Below are positions 29,081 through 38,715 of a DNA stretch of 64,000 nucleotides, piece by piece. The stretch lies in contig OU015654.1 in the NCBI GenBank assembly GCA_907165275.2, forward strand, positions 2,001,501-2,065,500, written 5' to 3'. The stretch is from Zygaena filipendulae (lineage: Eukaryota > Arthropoda > Insecta > Lepidoptera > Zygaenidae). The notes beneath the pieces were generated by a model. It had not been told where the DNA came from. It did not search any database and saw nothing but the letters and a program-made list of their open reading frames with translations. Position 1 is the stretch's first letter. Each line of letters begins with the position of its first letter. The position numbers and the translations under genes were made by a program.

Positions 29081-30998
29081 TTAAGCAGTACAACCAAATA
29101 TTGACTGATTACCCCAGGCGATGGTTGTCACCTTATCTGATTCTAACAACCGCTTATCATCATTGGCTGAAAGAGCAATTTTATTTACGGATTGAGTAAA
29201 TATTTCATGCTTGATTGTTTTAAACAAAACGTTTCTTTTTCGAACGACATCACAATTGTATAAGACATGTTTATAGTCTGATGCATGCAAATTTTTAATT
29301 ACATTTCGTTTTGTTCCTTTTGCTTTTTTAATCGTTCTGTCTAAAGTTTTAATACAATAAAGCTTTGACCTTAACCCTACAAACTCCTTAACTATCTTAC
29401 CACCCATTTCGTCCTTAAACAACCCAGGAATCTTTTTGTTTACAATTGGCAAACCAAACTTGTTATTGTAATCGTAACTGCTAGTATCAAAATATTTTAG
29501 AAAATTCATTTTAAAATCTCTGTAAACATCTTCTGTCTGTACATTGTAAATAAAACTATCAGTATCAGTATAACATACTTCAATACGATTTTCGTAAAAT
29601 GGCTTTATTACTGAGTAATGGAAGTCATACATATGACTTTTAGAAAGTTCGAGTACAGCAAATCCAATGTAGATCGGCTTGTTTAGAACAACCCTTGAAC
29701 GTTTCATTTGTATTGCTACTAGGTCGTCAGAAAATATTGATGCGCTGTGAAAATTTGGGTTCGCTATCAACTTCTCGGCACCAATAAATTTTTTTGTTTG
29801 GTTATTCATGTCTGACCACTTATTTACCAATCGTACATCTACCCATTGTTCTGTGTTTTCCAATGTTTTTCCAAATATACTATTATTTAACAATTTAAAA
29901 AAATCTTGTTCAAAAACAGATTGAGCTCTTTGACGCAGCTCAGTATTAAGGTCTATATATTGTTTTAAAAAATTACTTTGTTTGAAAGTTATAGCTCGAT
30001 GGATTTTTCTTAAAACCAAACCATGTTCTAAGCATTTTTTAAGGTGAACGTAATGAATAACGTAGTGATATTTGTCATATAAGTTGGGTATTAATTTTTT
30101 TGTTTTTCCTGTGGGAGATTTAATTTTTTCAGGACAAAATGGAAAATCATTGTGTTGGGTGTGTAAATTTGGAGGATAAAATAAATCAACCTCAAGAATA
30201 AAGCCATTTTCAGCGTCATCCGTAATGTGTATTATATTTAACTCTAACTTCTTAATTTCACTATCGCTTAAAAATCTGAAGTCTGAATGAGGTAATGTTT
30301 GACACATACTATATCCGTACAAATTATTACAATCTAAATACATAATGTACGAGCTTGGCGTAGAGGGGTCAAAAGTTTCCAGATATCTATGATTAGCTTT
30401 AGCGTGTCGTTTGGAGCACATGCAAACGCCACCTCTAATACCTTGTTGTATCAAACGAAAAATTTCTAAATCACTTATAAGTTCCAACCGAACGCGAGTT
30501 TTTAAAAGCATTGCATCAAATGAAAGACTTGGTGCAGTAAGATAAAAGGCGGGATCGAGTTGATAATATTGTTTACATGTTAATCTAAAATTTTCATAGA
30601 TATCAGTCAACAAAAGGACGTCTGACTCGAGATACAAATCAGTAAATTGACCCATATTATTAATAGAAAACTCAAGCCACATCGCTCGAGCGTGTTCGTA
30701 ATCTTCATCGGTAATTGACTCATTCGTAAGCGAGTTAAAAAAACGGTCTTTAGACGGTAAACAGGTATCAGCATATCGTTCCCAACTAGACATGTAATCA
30801 TATGGATACACTCCTTTTAGAGTGAGCAGATTAAAGTGTTTTTCATCAGGATAGTAAAATTTTAAGTATCTAAATTCATCCTTTTTCATGGTTGCGGCTA
30901 ACTTTTCTAAGCTTGTCCCCAAAAACTTGAATGAATCCACAAATCTTATTTGAAAATAATCTTGTCCAGAAATCGGAATAAACTTTGTGAAAGAATAG
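29081..30998 (-). pseudogene. DNA polymerase B (protein-primed type), C-terminal part of a split gene
   Basis: About 640 aa holding the polymerase half of a Polinton PolB. Exo III (YLESDVLLLTDIY) lies near 30610-30650; motif A (YLDCNNLYGYSM) near 30310-30350; motif B (LNNSIFGKTLENTEQW) near 29845-29890; motif C (CYTDTDSFIYNV) near 29545-29580. All catalytic aspartates are present. It is separated from the N-terminal half by an insertion at 30999-31606. The apparent ATG at 31003 lies inside or at the edge of the insertion and would give a protein without the exonuclease I/II motifs. I call it a broken gene rather than a separate one. Confidence 0.88.
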
Positions 30999-31606
30999 TA
31001 CATTGTTATCCTAGGGGTGAAAGTAACTTATTTAGTCCCGAGACGGGGTTTGGCACCCGAGCGTAGCGAGGGCGCCAATAGATCGAGGTACTAAATAAGT
31101 CTTTCTCCCGAGGGTAACACTGTGCTTTTCATTACGAATGCAAGGAAAGTCAAAATAAAAATAGGAATTAGCTAAAGAAAAAATGGGTGAAGATCGGATA
31201 GTCGCTTGACACTTTCCCACCTATTTCTTTTTCTTTGGCCGGCTAGCTATTCAGCCAGTATTTTTTATTTACATTGTGGCGACCTAAAAAAAATATTTTC
31301 TTTAATTATTAAGTATTAATTAAAGAAAATAAAAAAATATAAATAGGAATTAGCTTAAGAAAAAGTGAGTGAATTTTATTTTAATTAATACCTACTTAAA
31401 CTTTACGTTATTTCAATTTTACATCGCGCTGGCTGTATAGAAAGTTGAAACATGGTTCAATAGAAATGTGAAAATAGACCTAGTTTTTTTTTAATAATTT
31501 GACAGTTGTCAGTTGAAAGCGATTCTCCCTAGGGCTGAAAAGGGTTACTTTCAACCCGCTTCTCAGGCAACTTCAGACCTACTTTCCGAGTATGAGTAAT
31601 GAAAAT
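30999..31606. mobile_element. ~608-bp non-coding insertion that splits PolB
   Basis: The polymerase frame is colinear on both sides of this stretch, and atag occurs at both edges (30995-30998 and 31607-31610), fitting a 4-bp target duplication. Inside are inverted motifs GGGTGAAAGTAAC (near 31016) and GTTACTTTCAACCC (near 31545), a second local repeat (ATAGGAATTAGCT with following AAAGAAAA, near 31165 and 31352) and the CGAGCGTAGCGAGGGCGCCA stretch. No ORF of note. It looks like a small non-autonomous transposon with imperfect inverted ends; the superfamily is not clear to me. Confidence 0.65.
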
Positions 31607-33211
31607 ATAGTTTTCTTTTGTTTTCGGTATTACCTTAATAGACCCGGGGGCTTTTCCTAATTCTTTGATAAAAAGATGACAATCATAACCCGACAGGTTA
31701 TGAAAGACAACAGGCAAGAACTTTGGTACTTGATATTTTAAATTACAGTAACTATGAGCAGCGCCACGGAACTGTCCTGTCAAATGACAATGATCACGAA
31801 CTTTATTTACTGTTATTAGACCCTCGCAAATGTGACAAGTCTCTGCGTTCTCATAATTATAAGCATCAGTATCAGTAAAAACCATAGGCACGTTTTTATT
31901 TAATATTTCGCTGATTTTCTTTGCATCGTCACAAATAGATTTAACAAACTTATCTGCACAATCACGTCCTCTATATGAGGTTATGTGGTTGTATCGTGAA
32001 TCTACTGTACAAACGAGGTGATAGGCAAAAGCTACAGGTACATGTCGCTGTTGAGTCACTGTAGAAGATTTTAACGGATCGGGTTCGCAACTATCGTAAG
32101 TTTCGAGCATAGCTTCAAAATCTGCATAAACAACAAAAGGAACGTTTTGCTTTCGGTCATAATTTTTAAATTCTATAAAGGAACCTTTTGGAGGTAATTC
32201 GGTAGCCACACCTCCGCAGATATGAGAACATAACTGATCGTTCGAGTTGAAAAATTGTAAACAATGATCGCAAAAGTGCAATTTGTTACAATGCTTAGTA
32301 ATTTGACTTCTAACAAGACGCGACAGATCCTTTATCAAACAGTAATGCGACATATCACCTTCTTCAAGATAAAGTAAGTGAATAACTTTTTTGTTCAATG
32401 CGTCTGATTTGTAAAGTGGACCGACCACTAACTTCTTATCATTTAAACCGTATACAAAAATACATATATGCGGATTGTTCTGTTCAAACCGAGCGATGTC
32501 TGAGAAACTCATTGGGAACGATAAGCCATCCACGTTCAACACGTCATTAAATTTAGGATAAGATGAAACTCTATCAGAATGACGTTGAGCAGGATACAAA
32601 GCAGCAGTTACTGACCATAAAAAACAAAAATTATCATTATTCTTTATATTTAAACAGGCTTTCTTTGATTTGATTAAAGCCGGCAACTCAATGAAACTTG
32701 AACCACGCAAAGGCTGATATTTGTTTATGTTAACTTCTAAATGGGAATTATGCAAAAATGTCCAACCACTATCACGCTCTTGAAATTCACTTGCTTTTTT
32801 GATCAAACTGGTTTTTACCTCGAAAAATAAAGTATCAAGATTGCAATTTTGATAAAGAGTAAAATTTTTCGTGTCAAATGATTTTATCTCTTGGGAATCA
32901 TTTTTTAACAAGAGAAAAACCCCAAAATATTCGAAATTGGCCTTGACACAGTGATGTTGCTTAAGTGACATTTCAATTAACGACTTGATTTTAGTTTGTA
33001 TATGATCTAAAAAACTTTCTATTGAAGTCCGATCCTCAGAATCCGATGAGGTAACTTTGTATGAGACTATTCGGTTGCGAAAAGCGGAATTAATTTTGAA
33101 GATACCTTCACTTAATGTAGAATAATTTTTATTTTTATGATCAGTACTTCGCAAGTGACCTATCCAACGAACACGACTAACAAAAACTTTACAATCTTCG
33201 CAATACGGCAT
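31607..33211 (-). pseudogene. DNA polymerase B, N-terminal part of the same split gene
   Basis: About 535 family-like residues from ATG 33211, then insertion-derived codons to a stop at 31529. A zinc-finger-like motif starts the protein (C4-C7-H19-H25), as in many Polinton polymerases. Next come the conserved INKYQPLRGSSFIELP and NNDNFCFLWSVTAALYP blocks, a C-x2-C...H-x3-C region (FCDHCLQFF), Exo I (FVVYADFEAML) near 32100-32140 and Exo II (FHNLSGYDCHLF) near 31675-31705. In these elements PolB copies the linear genome from a terminal-protein primer. The two halves total about 1,200 aa, the normal size. Confidence 0.88.
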
Positions 33212-33323
33212 TATTTATGTTAAATTACTATGAATGACAATAAAAAGTAAAACTAAATGGAGATAGGTATCTACTCCGCAGAAGCTTGTAAAATACAGTG
33301 TAGGTGAAAATAATTTAAATTAT

Positions 33324-34590
33324 CTACTTAAAACCTTTGTCACTAAAAAATACAGGTTCGCTATCAGTAAACAGCTCGTGTGCTTTGTGCATGAACTTTT
33401 GCAAGGCTTCCCATTGCGAAGTATCCCGATTTAATTTTAATTTCAAAGCCACTTGCGCTGACCGCCACCGTTGATCTGGCTGTGCGGTCGCAGCCTCTTC
33501 AGTATTATAAACTCGTACCTCTATATAAAAATCTCCTTCCAGATGTTTATCCCGGCGAACTTTCCAGCCGGGGACTCGAGTGCTGAGGTAGGTCTGGAGG
33601 CCGGTGTTGGTAGACAGCTTATTTGTTTGTTTTGTCACCGGCTCCAGACCGAAGAGGCCTCGTTCGTATTCCGAGCTGTAAAAAATAAAAATAAAAAAAT
33701 GTTACACAAATTAAGCGATATTACCCATTAACTACCTAAAAGTCTAAAATATAAAATATTATAAATAATGAACAAGTTAAATTTTAAAATCAATTATTTA
33801 GTTTGTAACTTATAATAAGTAAGTTGGTTCACAGTAACCGGTTAATAAGGCTACTGCTGTAAAAAATATATATAAATGTATAGTATAAAAAACTCAAATC
33901 ACTACAAAAATTGTCGTGGTTCGATAGCAAAACAGATGGACAACACGGCACAACACACAAGAAATAAAGTTCAAAACAGACATTTAAAAATACTAATAGG
34001 TATTCAATGTAAAATTTCTATTTACCTACCTCGTTGAGGTCGACGCACTCCTGCTGTCGCTGCTGTGGCTATTGGTGTTAGGCTTCTTTTTGGATCTGTA
34101 AAATACATTTGGATTTTTTCATTATTGCATAAATCCCCCAGTGCAAAATCATATTAAACTAAAAAATCTTATTAAACAGTGCATAAACTATTCTTACCTA
34201 ACTAACGATGCCGAAGCCTCTAGCGCTCTTTTCGGTGTCTTTTTTTTAGGCTTTTCTACCGGCGCGGCAGCCACTGCACCCTGGAGCTCATCCGATGAAT
34301 ACTCAATATCCGACCTGAAATTTAAAACATTATTTGTTATAATTTTTATTTATTTATTTTTTATAGTACACAACACAGATAACATGTTCTTAAACACATT
34401 TTATCTTGCCAAACAATTTAAATCAGATGCGTATCCTAAATTATGTGTACCTAATTAGTTAACACAATGACTTTACAACAACTTCACAAAATAACTATAC
34501 ACGATAACTTTAAAAAACATAATATAGAACCTCCAAATTATTCTCAATAAATTAGAATAAAATGTAAATAATGCAAGTACTTACGTACAT
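33324..34590 (-). CDS. spliced Polinton gene of unknown function (at least 3 coding exons)
   Basis: Exons on the minus strand: 34314-34198, 34095-34030 and 33675-33324. Each has an AG acceptor (aaatttcag, ttttacag, ttttttacag) and the first two have strong donors (gtaaga, gtaggt). Every junction is phase 2 (exon lengths 117 and 66 nt, last exon 1+351), so the frame runs through. The protein has an acidic start (SDIEYSSDEL), a nuclear-signal-like KPKKKTPKR, a Ser-rich linker and a ~110-aa domain (VPGWKVRRDKHLEGDFYIEVRVY, WRSAQVALKLKL) that I do not recognise. A first exon may be ATG TAC at 34590-34585 (donor gtaagt), which needs the alternative acceptor after 34302. Sits just upstream of PolB and reads the same way. 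Confidence 0.6.
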
Positions 34591-34817
34591 TTTGATTTAT
34601 CCTTACTGCTTTATTACCAGCGTCGATGCACTTTAATCAAGAGATGAATTAATTATAATGCCATTTAATTGACACCTGTGTTTTTATAGAGCAAAAAAAA
34701 CAAAATAAGCAAAATGTCTTTACCACAGATGATGGAACGAACTAGATATGGCATCGAGCGTAACGTAACGAATTCGGTTCTGAGTAAAAACGTGTACCCA
34801 CTTACTTTTTCATGAAC

Positions 34818-34930
34818 ACATTGATTTGCGTTATACGATTGCAGAATAAAAGTAGATTTTCGAAATATAGGTAACCAAAATTAAAACCTCGAAAACAGTA
34901 ACTAAGTATTTGTTCCTTGAAATAAAAATA
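34818..34930 (+). repeat. direct repeat upstream of the IAP gene
   Basis: About 110 bp that recur at 35758-35859 in the same orientation (shared cores: ATTGCAGAATA and ATTTTCGAAATATA). Together the copies bracket the IAP gene. Confidence 0.7.
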
Positions 34931-35073
34931 TGCACAAGAGCATTTGTGTTTATAACTTCCGCTGATATCCCCTCCACGCCTCTTTCTATTATTTTACCTA
35001 CCATAAATTGCACCGACTGCCCCGACAAACTTTGAGCGTGACTCATTTGTATACAGCGTACTACACCGATAAG

Positions 35074-35640
35074 ATGGCTAAAACTCCTAGCGCCATGTCG
35101 AGTGAGGAGGAACGTTTAAACTCATTTGTAAATTGGCCACTGGCATACTTGTCACCGGAAAGTTTGGCAAAAAGTGGTTTCTATTTCATGGGTCGCGGTG
35201 ACGAAGTGCGTTGTGCGTACTGCAGCGTCGAGATAATGAATTGGTTGCAACTCGACGAACCTGACCAAGAACACAGGCGGTGGTCACCGCGGTGTCCACT
35301 ATTTCGCTCCGTTGCTGATACATCATTTGATCGCGACGAGTGCGGCACGTCCGGTGCAGACACCAATTATATAGACCCCCACGTTAAGACACTTAGGGAA
35401 CATGTGCAAAAAGAGCAGCACCACAACAACGTTGTCGCCAACACGCAAGTTCCTCACGAAACTGACGAGAAAATGTGCCAGGTAGACCAGTGTTGTAAAG
35501 TTTGTTTCAATGACGAGTGCAATGTATGTTTGACGCCGTGCGGACATGTGGTTGCATGCGCCGCGTGTAGTTTTTCCATTCACAATTGTCCAGTGTGTAG
35601 ACGTCCTATTGTAAATGTTGTAAGGTTGTATTTCTCTTGA
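35074..35640 (+). CDS. inhibitor of apoptosis protein: one BIR domain and a C-terminal RING
   Basis: 188 aa from ATG 35074 (good context, aagATGgct). The BIR zinc site is C47, C50, H67, C74 within VRCAYC and EPDQEHRRWSPRCP. The C-terminal RING is C3HC4: C141-x2-C144, C156-x-H158, C162-x2-C165, C172-x2-C175, ending VRLYFS. Such proteins bind caspases or their antagonists through the BIR and ubiquitinate via the RING; small BIR-RING IAPs are typical of insect DNA viruses and of insect hosts. Here the gene lies alone, rightward, within the Polinton near the right end. Direct repeats bracket it, suggesting capture as a cassette. The frame is intact. Whether it came from a host or another virus needs a tree. 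Confidence 0.92.
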   Translation: MAKTPSAMSSEEERLNSFVNWPLAYLSPESLAKSGFYFMGRGDEVRCAYCSVEIMNWLQLDEPDQEHRRWSPRCPLFRSVADTSFDRDECGTSGADTNYIDPHVKTLREHVQKEQHHNNVVANTQVPHETDEKMCQVDQCCKVCFNDECNVCLTPCGHVVACAACSFSIHNCPVCRRPIVNVVRLYFS

Positions 35641-35757
35641 ATAAAAAACAATAATTTGAAGTAATTTTTTGGTAAATACCTGTTATGACATTGAATTTGT
35701 TTGGATTAAACATGCTAAATATATATTATCGTTGTGTGTATTATTTATTCCCGATGT

Positions 35758-35859
35758 ACATTGAATTACGTTATGCAATTGCAGAATACAAGTATATTTT
35801 CGAAATATAACCGAAAATTGAAACTTCAAAAATGTAAATGTACTTGTTAAAATAAAATT
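35758..35859 (+). repeat. direct repeat downstream of the IAP gene
   Basis: Diverged copy of 34818-34930 (shared ATTGCAGAATA, ATTTTCGAAATATA and a similar AT-rich tail), in the same orientation, about 120 bp after the IAP stop. Confidence 0.7.
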
Positions 35860-37434
35860 TCAAACTTATTAAAGAATGGAGTAGATTCATAAGTTTCCCA
35901 TCAATATGCCGCATCTATTATGTGTTGAGTGCAATGGTTCAATTATTTCCATTGTAACAAGTTACTGCATGCTAAGCAAATACTTACTTACCGGTATCAC
36001 TGATACTATTCTCATGTATTATCTACCAGTTATTTCCTCGGTTTCGCTCGCATGAATTCCAAACTCTCTCAAACAATTTTTTTTTTACGGAATGATAAGT
36101 AGGTATGGCATTCTTGAACCCGAAGTATAAGTAGGTATATCAAATTTTATGAAAAAGCTTTCAAAGATTCTGAAGATTGTTTGGAGGGATAGAGATAAAA
36201 AAAATATCGAACATTTAAATGGTTATTAATGTTTTTACAAATGCAAATAACACTTAGTCGAGTTTTTTAGAACAGAGTTATCTCGATATTACAGACAGAA
36301 AATCGTATTTTAGTTATATTTAGATCCAACTTGGTGGGAAAGCGATGGCGCGCGATGATATTTCATCGAATTTTATAAATAATAAACATGCGCGGACCGT
36401 GGAACCGTGGTGATCAGCACTTTAGAGTTATGAGAACAATAAGTATACGTACTGATTGCAGAAACAGTACCTACAAACGATAAGTGCTTGAAGTCATAAA
36501 AATTATATTTTATACCTCTTAAATATATTATAAACAAATATTTTTTGTAAACCGCGAGAAATATTTCCAGCTTTAAGAACTCATTATCACTGTCATAATT
36601 TCCAAATAGACCAATTTTCATGAGTTTTTGTATTTCGTTTTTCTACATAATAATTTATGTTTTGCGTTAAATTCTCAGATTAACTGTATGTTTATTAATG
36701 CAACGTAATAAAGACATACATGAACCATTTAAACAGAAACATGTGTGGTTATTACATATTTGCTAACCGTACCGAATGTCAAAGGTAAGTAAAAAAATAA
36801 AGATAAGTAGTAAGCGAAGCGAAGGGAAACATACAGTACAGTACAGTCTCTGCTGTTGCGAATTGTCATTTAGACATTGCGAGTGCTTAGAATCTTTGTG
36901 TTCACTGCGTAAAGTTATGGTGTCCTCGAGTCAATCTGATCACAAAATATGTGCTTTATTTATAACTCAGTGACGACTTGAGCAATCTAGCCCTAGTTTC
37001 TGATTTACAGAAGATCGTTGAGCCAATCTGGTGCCGAATTTGATTCGGCGACGACTTGAGCAATCTAGCCTGAAAATCAGAAATTTTGAAGATCGTTGAG
37101 CCAATCTGGTACTGAGTTTAAATATATGCTTCAACATTAACTGTGGAGAGACACCTGACAATATAGTGAACATAATAGTTTCTAACATAAGTATAATTTA
37201 ATTATTAAATTCAAAGTTTTTACGTATAACTTGTATGTGCTTGTGTGTGATGAAAATACTTAATAGTTCACATGATGGATCCGCGGTACAGCCGGATAGT
37301 TCAGGTATGTTTTTATTTATTCATAATTTGGTAACTAAACATGCAAACGGATTATTATTGTTTGTTTTTTGTTGTTCGATCGACCGGTGAATCTTTTGCA
37401 TGATCCATCGGACGGATAAATTTTTTAAATCAGT
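35860..37434. other. Polinton right-end region without a convincing gene
   Basis: About 1.6 kb between the IAP cassette and the right TIR. The longest frames (82 aa at 36373-36621 on the minus strand, 65 aa at 36776-36973 on the plus strand) show no motif or family pattern. The stretch holds a 78-bp tandem duplication (36972-37117) and subterminal repeats at 37381-37430. Confidence 0.5.
36972..37117. repeat. 78-bp tandem duplication near the right TIR
   Basis: Two units, 36972-37049 and 37050-37117, share GACGACTTGAGCAATCTAGCC and GAAGATCGTTGAGCCAATCTG in the same order. The motifs TTGAGCAATCTAG and TTGAGCCAATCTG are also alike, so four related sites lie in about 140 bp. Confidence 0.75.
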
Positions 37435-37592
37435 CGAGCGATAATTGTTTTTGCATGATCGATCCGACAAGTGAATCATTTTGATTGGTATATATTGTAT
37501 GGTCTGGACCATCGGAGTGATTTCGCGAGCGAGCACGTGCTCGCTCATTGCGAAAGAACGAAGTGGTCCAGAACATACAATATATACCTACT
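37435..37592 (-). repeat. right terminal inverted repeat, 158 bp
   Basis: Reverse complement of the left TIR over its full 158 bp, including the internal hairpin centred on CACGTG. Homology stops abruptly at 37434, where the sequence continues into subterminal repeats. Confidence 0.95.
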
Positions 37593-37598
37593 GAGACG
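37593..37598. repeat. right target-site duplication (gagacg)
   Basis: This is an exact copy of the six bases before the left TIR, so the insertion ends at 37592 and the pre-insertion site can be reconstructed by joining the flanks at one copy. Confidence 0.93.
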
Positions 37599-37639
37599 TT
37601 TAAACTAGGTATGATATGGAGGTAGCTTAGCGGAACTGA

Positions 37640-37976
37640 TGTCATAAGTCGGAGTTTTTAAATTTATGTAGTTTGTCGGCGCGGCGTCGCAACCGGAATC
37701 GGATTCAGAGTCTGAGGTAGCAGAAGAGAGATACGTTTATTATCATCCGTAAATTAACTGTATTGCGTATAATGAAAGAGTAATCGACGACAGAAAGCAC
37801 GTGGGGAGGCGGGGTTCCCGGCGCGACACGCGTAAGCCTCCGATTTAAAAGTGTCGGAGACGAAGTCGGATCTATCAATAGAAAGTTTCGACTAACGGGA
37901 GACGCGAGCCGAAGCTCCATAACATCCTCAATATGGATGAAAATCGTCGTTTGTCTTGCAGCTTGAGCCCTGAAAA
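37640..37976 (+). promoter_or_regulatory. CpG-rich promoter/5'-leader candidate ending in a 44-nt coding first exon
   Basis: From 37660 to 37930 the sequence is unusually CpG-rich for this window (GGCGCGGCGTCGC, CCCGGCGCGACACGCG, GACGCGAGCCG). It leads to ATG 37933, 14 codons (MDENRRLSCSLSPE) plus 2 nt, and a donor aaaa|gtaaat at 37976/37977, phase 2. A short 5' coding exon in the same splice phase as the exon ending at 8830 would fit the short isoform of a prickle-type gene. The Polinton ends only 42 bp before this region. Confidence 0.35.
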
Positions 37977-38047
37977 GTAAATTACACGTTTAGATTTACA
38001 CGCATTTCACGTCTGATATCCCGGCGAGGCAAAAATGTTATCCTTTA

Positions 38048-38393
38048 TAATGAATTAACTGAAAACTAGAAAGTAGTTTGCTCAGAATCGACTTACGAAT
38101 TCATCGCACCATGTTTTAATATAGGTTATATTTTTTAATTTTTACGAGTCCATTACAGTACGAGTACAATTGGCGCGTACGCCGCGCCGCCCGCAGCCAA
38201 AAAATCGAATCGGTCATTGACGCGTATAGGTGCGGGCGTAGCGCTTGAAATTTCGTAGATCGGTCACTTCCAAACTAAGGTTGAATAACTTTTAAATTAT
38301 TAATATTTTTGACATAAATTTTATTTATCATATTATTATTATTTTCTTAAATGGGGTGTATCAGGTTTTTGGTTAATTCATTAACACGTTGTA
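38048..38393 (+). mobile_element. MITE family D copy
   Basis: TAATGAATTAACTGAAAACTAG through GGCGCGTACGCCGCGCC to ATTAACACGTTGTA; slightly truncated left end. Confidence 0.75.
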
Positions 38394-38414
38394 TTGTATA
38401 GCAATAGCTACTTA

Positions 38415-38715
38415 AGCCTTGTCACGATCATCCACCCGCGTGAAAAGTTTTTATGTTACAACTTTTTTCCTGACATCTGATTTTAATGAAACAAAGCCTA
38501 TATGTAGCTCCAGGCTAAGCTTAATCTACCTATGAAAACCGCATAACACTCCGTTCAGTAGATTCGGCGATTATCGCGAACAGACAGACAGAAAAGAATT
38601 TAAAAAACTCTTTTTTTGTGGTTGGTCACTCTTGTTTCATCGCTCCTGTCAATTTTTCTTAAAAATATTCAATGTACAGAATCGCGGATTCTACTCTTTT
38701 ATAGATAGATAGATT
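38415..38715 (-). mobile_element. Helitron-like copy, second subfamily, extended
   Basis: CACCCGCGTGAAAAG, CTGACATCTGATTTTAATG, CCGCATAACACTCCGTTCAGTAG, then a longer tail ending ATTCTACTCTTTTATAGATAG. Pairs with 6199-6410. Confidence 0.55.

Larger units (their letters stand above)
20279..37592. mobile_element. Polinton/Maverick (adintovirus-like) element, near complete
   Basis: The element has matching 158-bp terminal inverted repeats starting 5'-AG and ending CT-3', and a perfect 6-bp target-site duplication (gagacg) on both sides, the size expected for Polinton integrases. It carries the core Polinton set: packaging ATPase, integrase, adenain-like protease, penton-like and double-jelly-roll capsid proteins, pVI/PLA2-like minor capsid protein and protein-primed PolB. 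Morphogenesis genes run rightward from the left end; PolB and two accessory genes run leftward; an IAP gene runs rightward near the right end. At 17.3 kb it is within the usual 15-20 kb range. PolB is interrupted and the DUF8207 gene frameshifted, so this copy is unlikely to replicate on its own. Confidence 0.96.

Noticed and set aside
31013..31577. Intron in PolB instead of an insertion
   Set aside because: The candidate donor (aaa|gtaggt) and acceptor (cccctag) do not keep the reading frame, and a 4-bp duplication fits an insertion better.
34831..35046. 71-aa minus-strand frame overlapping the IAP leader
   Set aside because: Covers one direct repeat and lacks family features; probably a shadow.
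35008..35073. Upstream extension of the IAP frame from a TTG
   Set aside because: Non-ATG start; the ATG at 35074 is in good context and gives the normal BIR N-terminus.
36373..36621. 82-aa minus-strand frame in the Polinton right end
   Set aside because: Hydrophobic and AT-driven composition, no conserved motif; cannot be told from chance.
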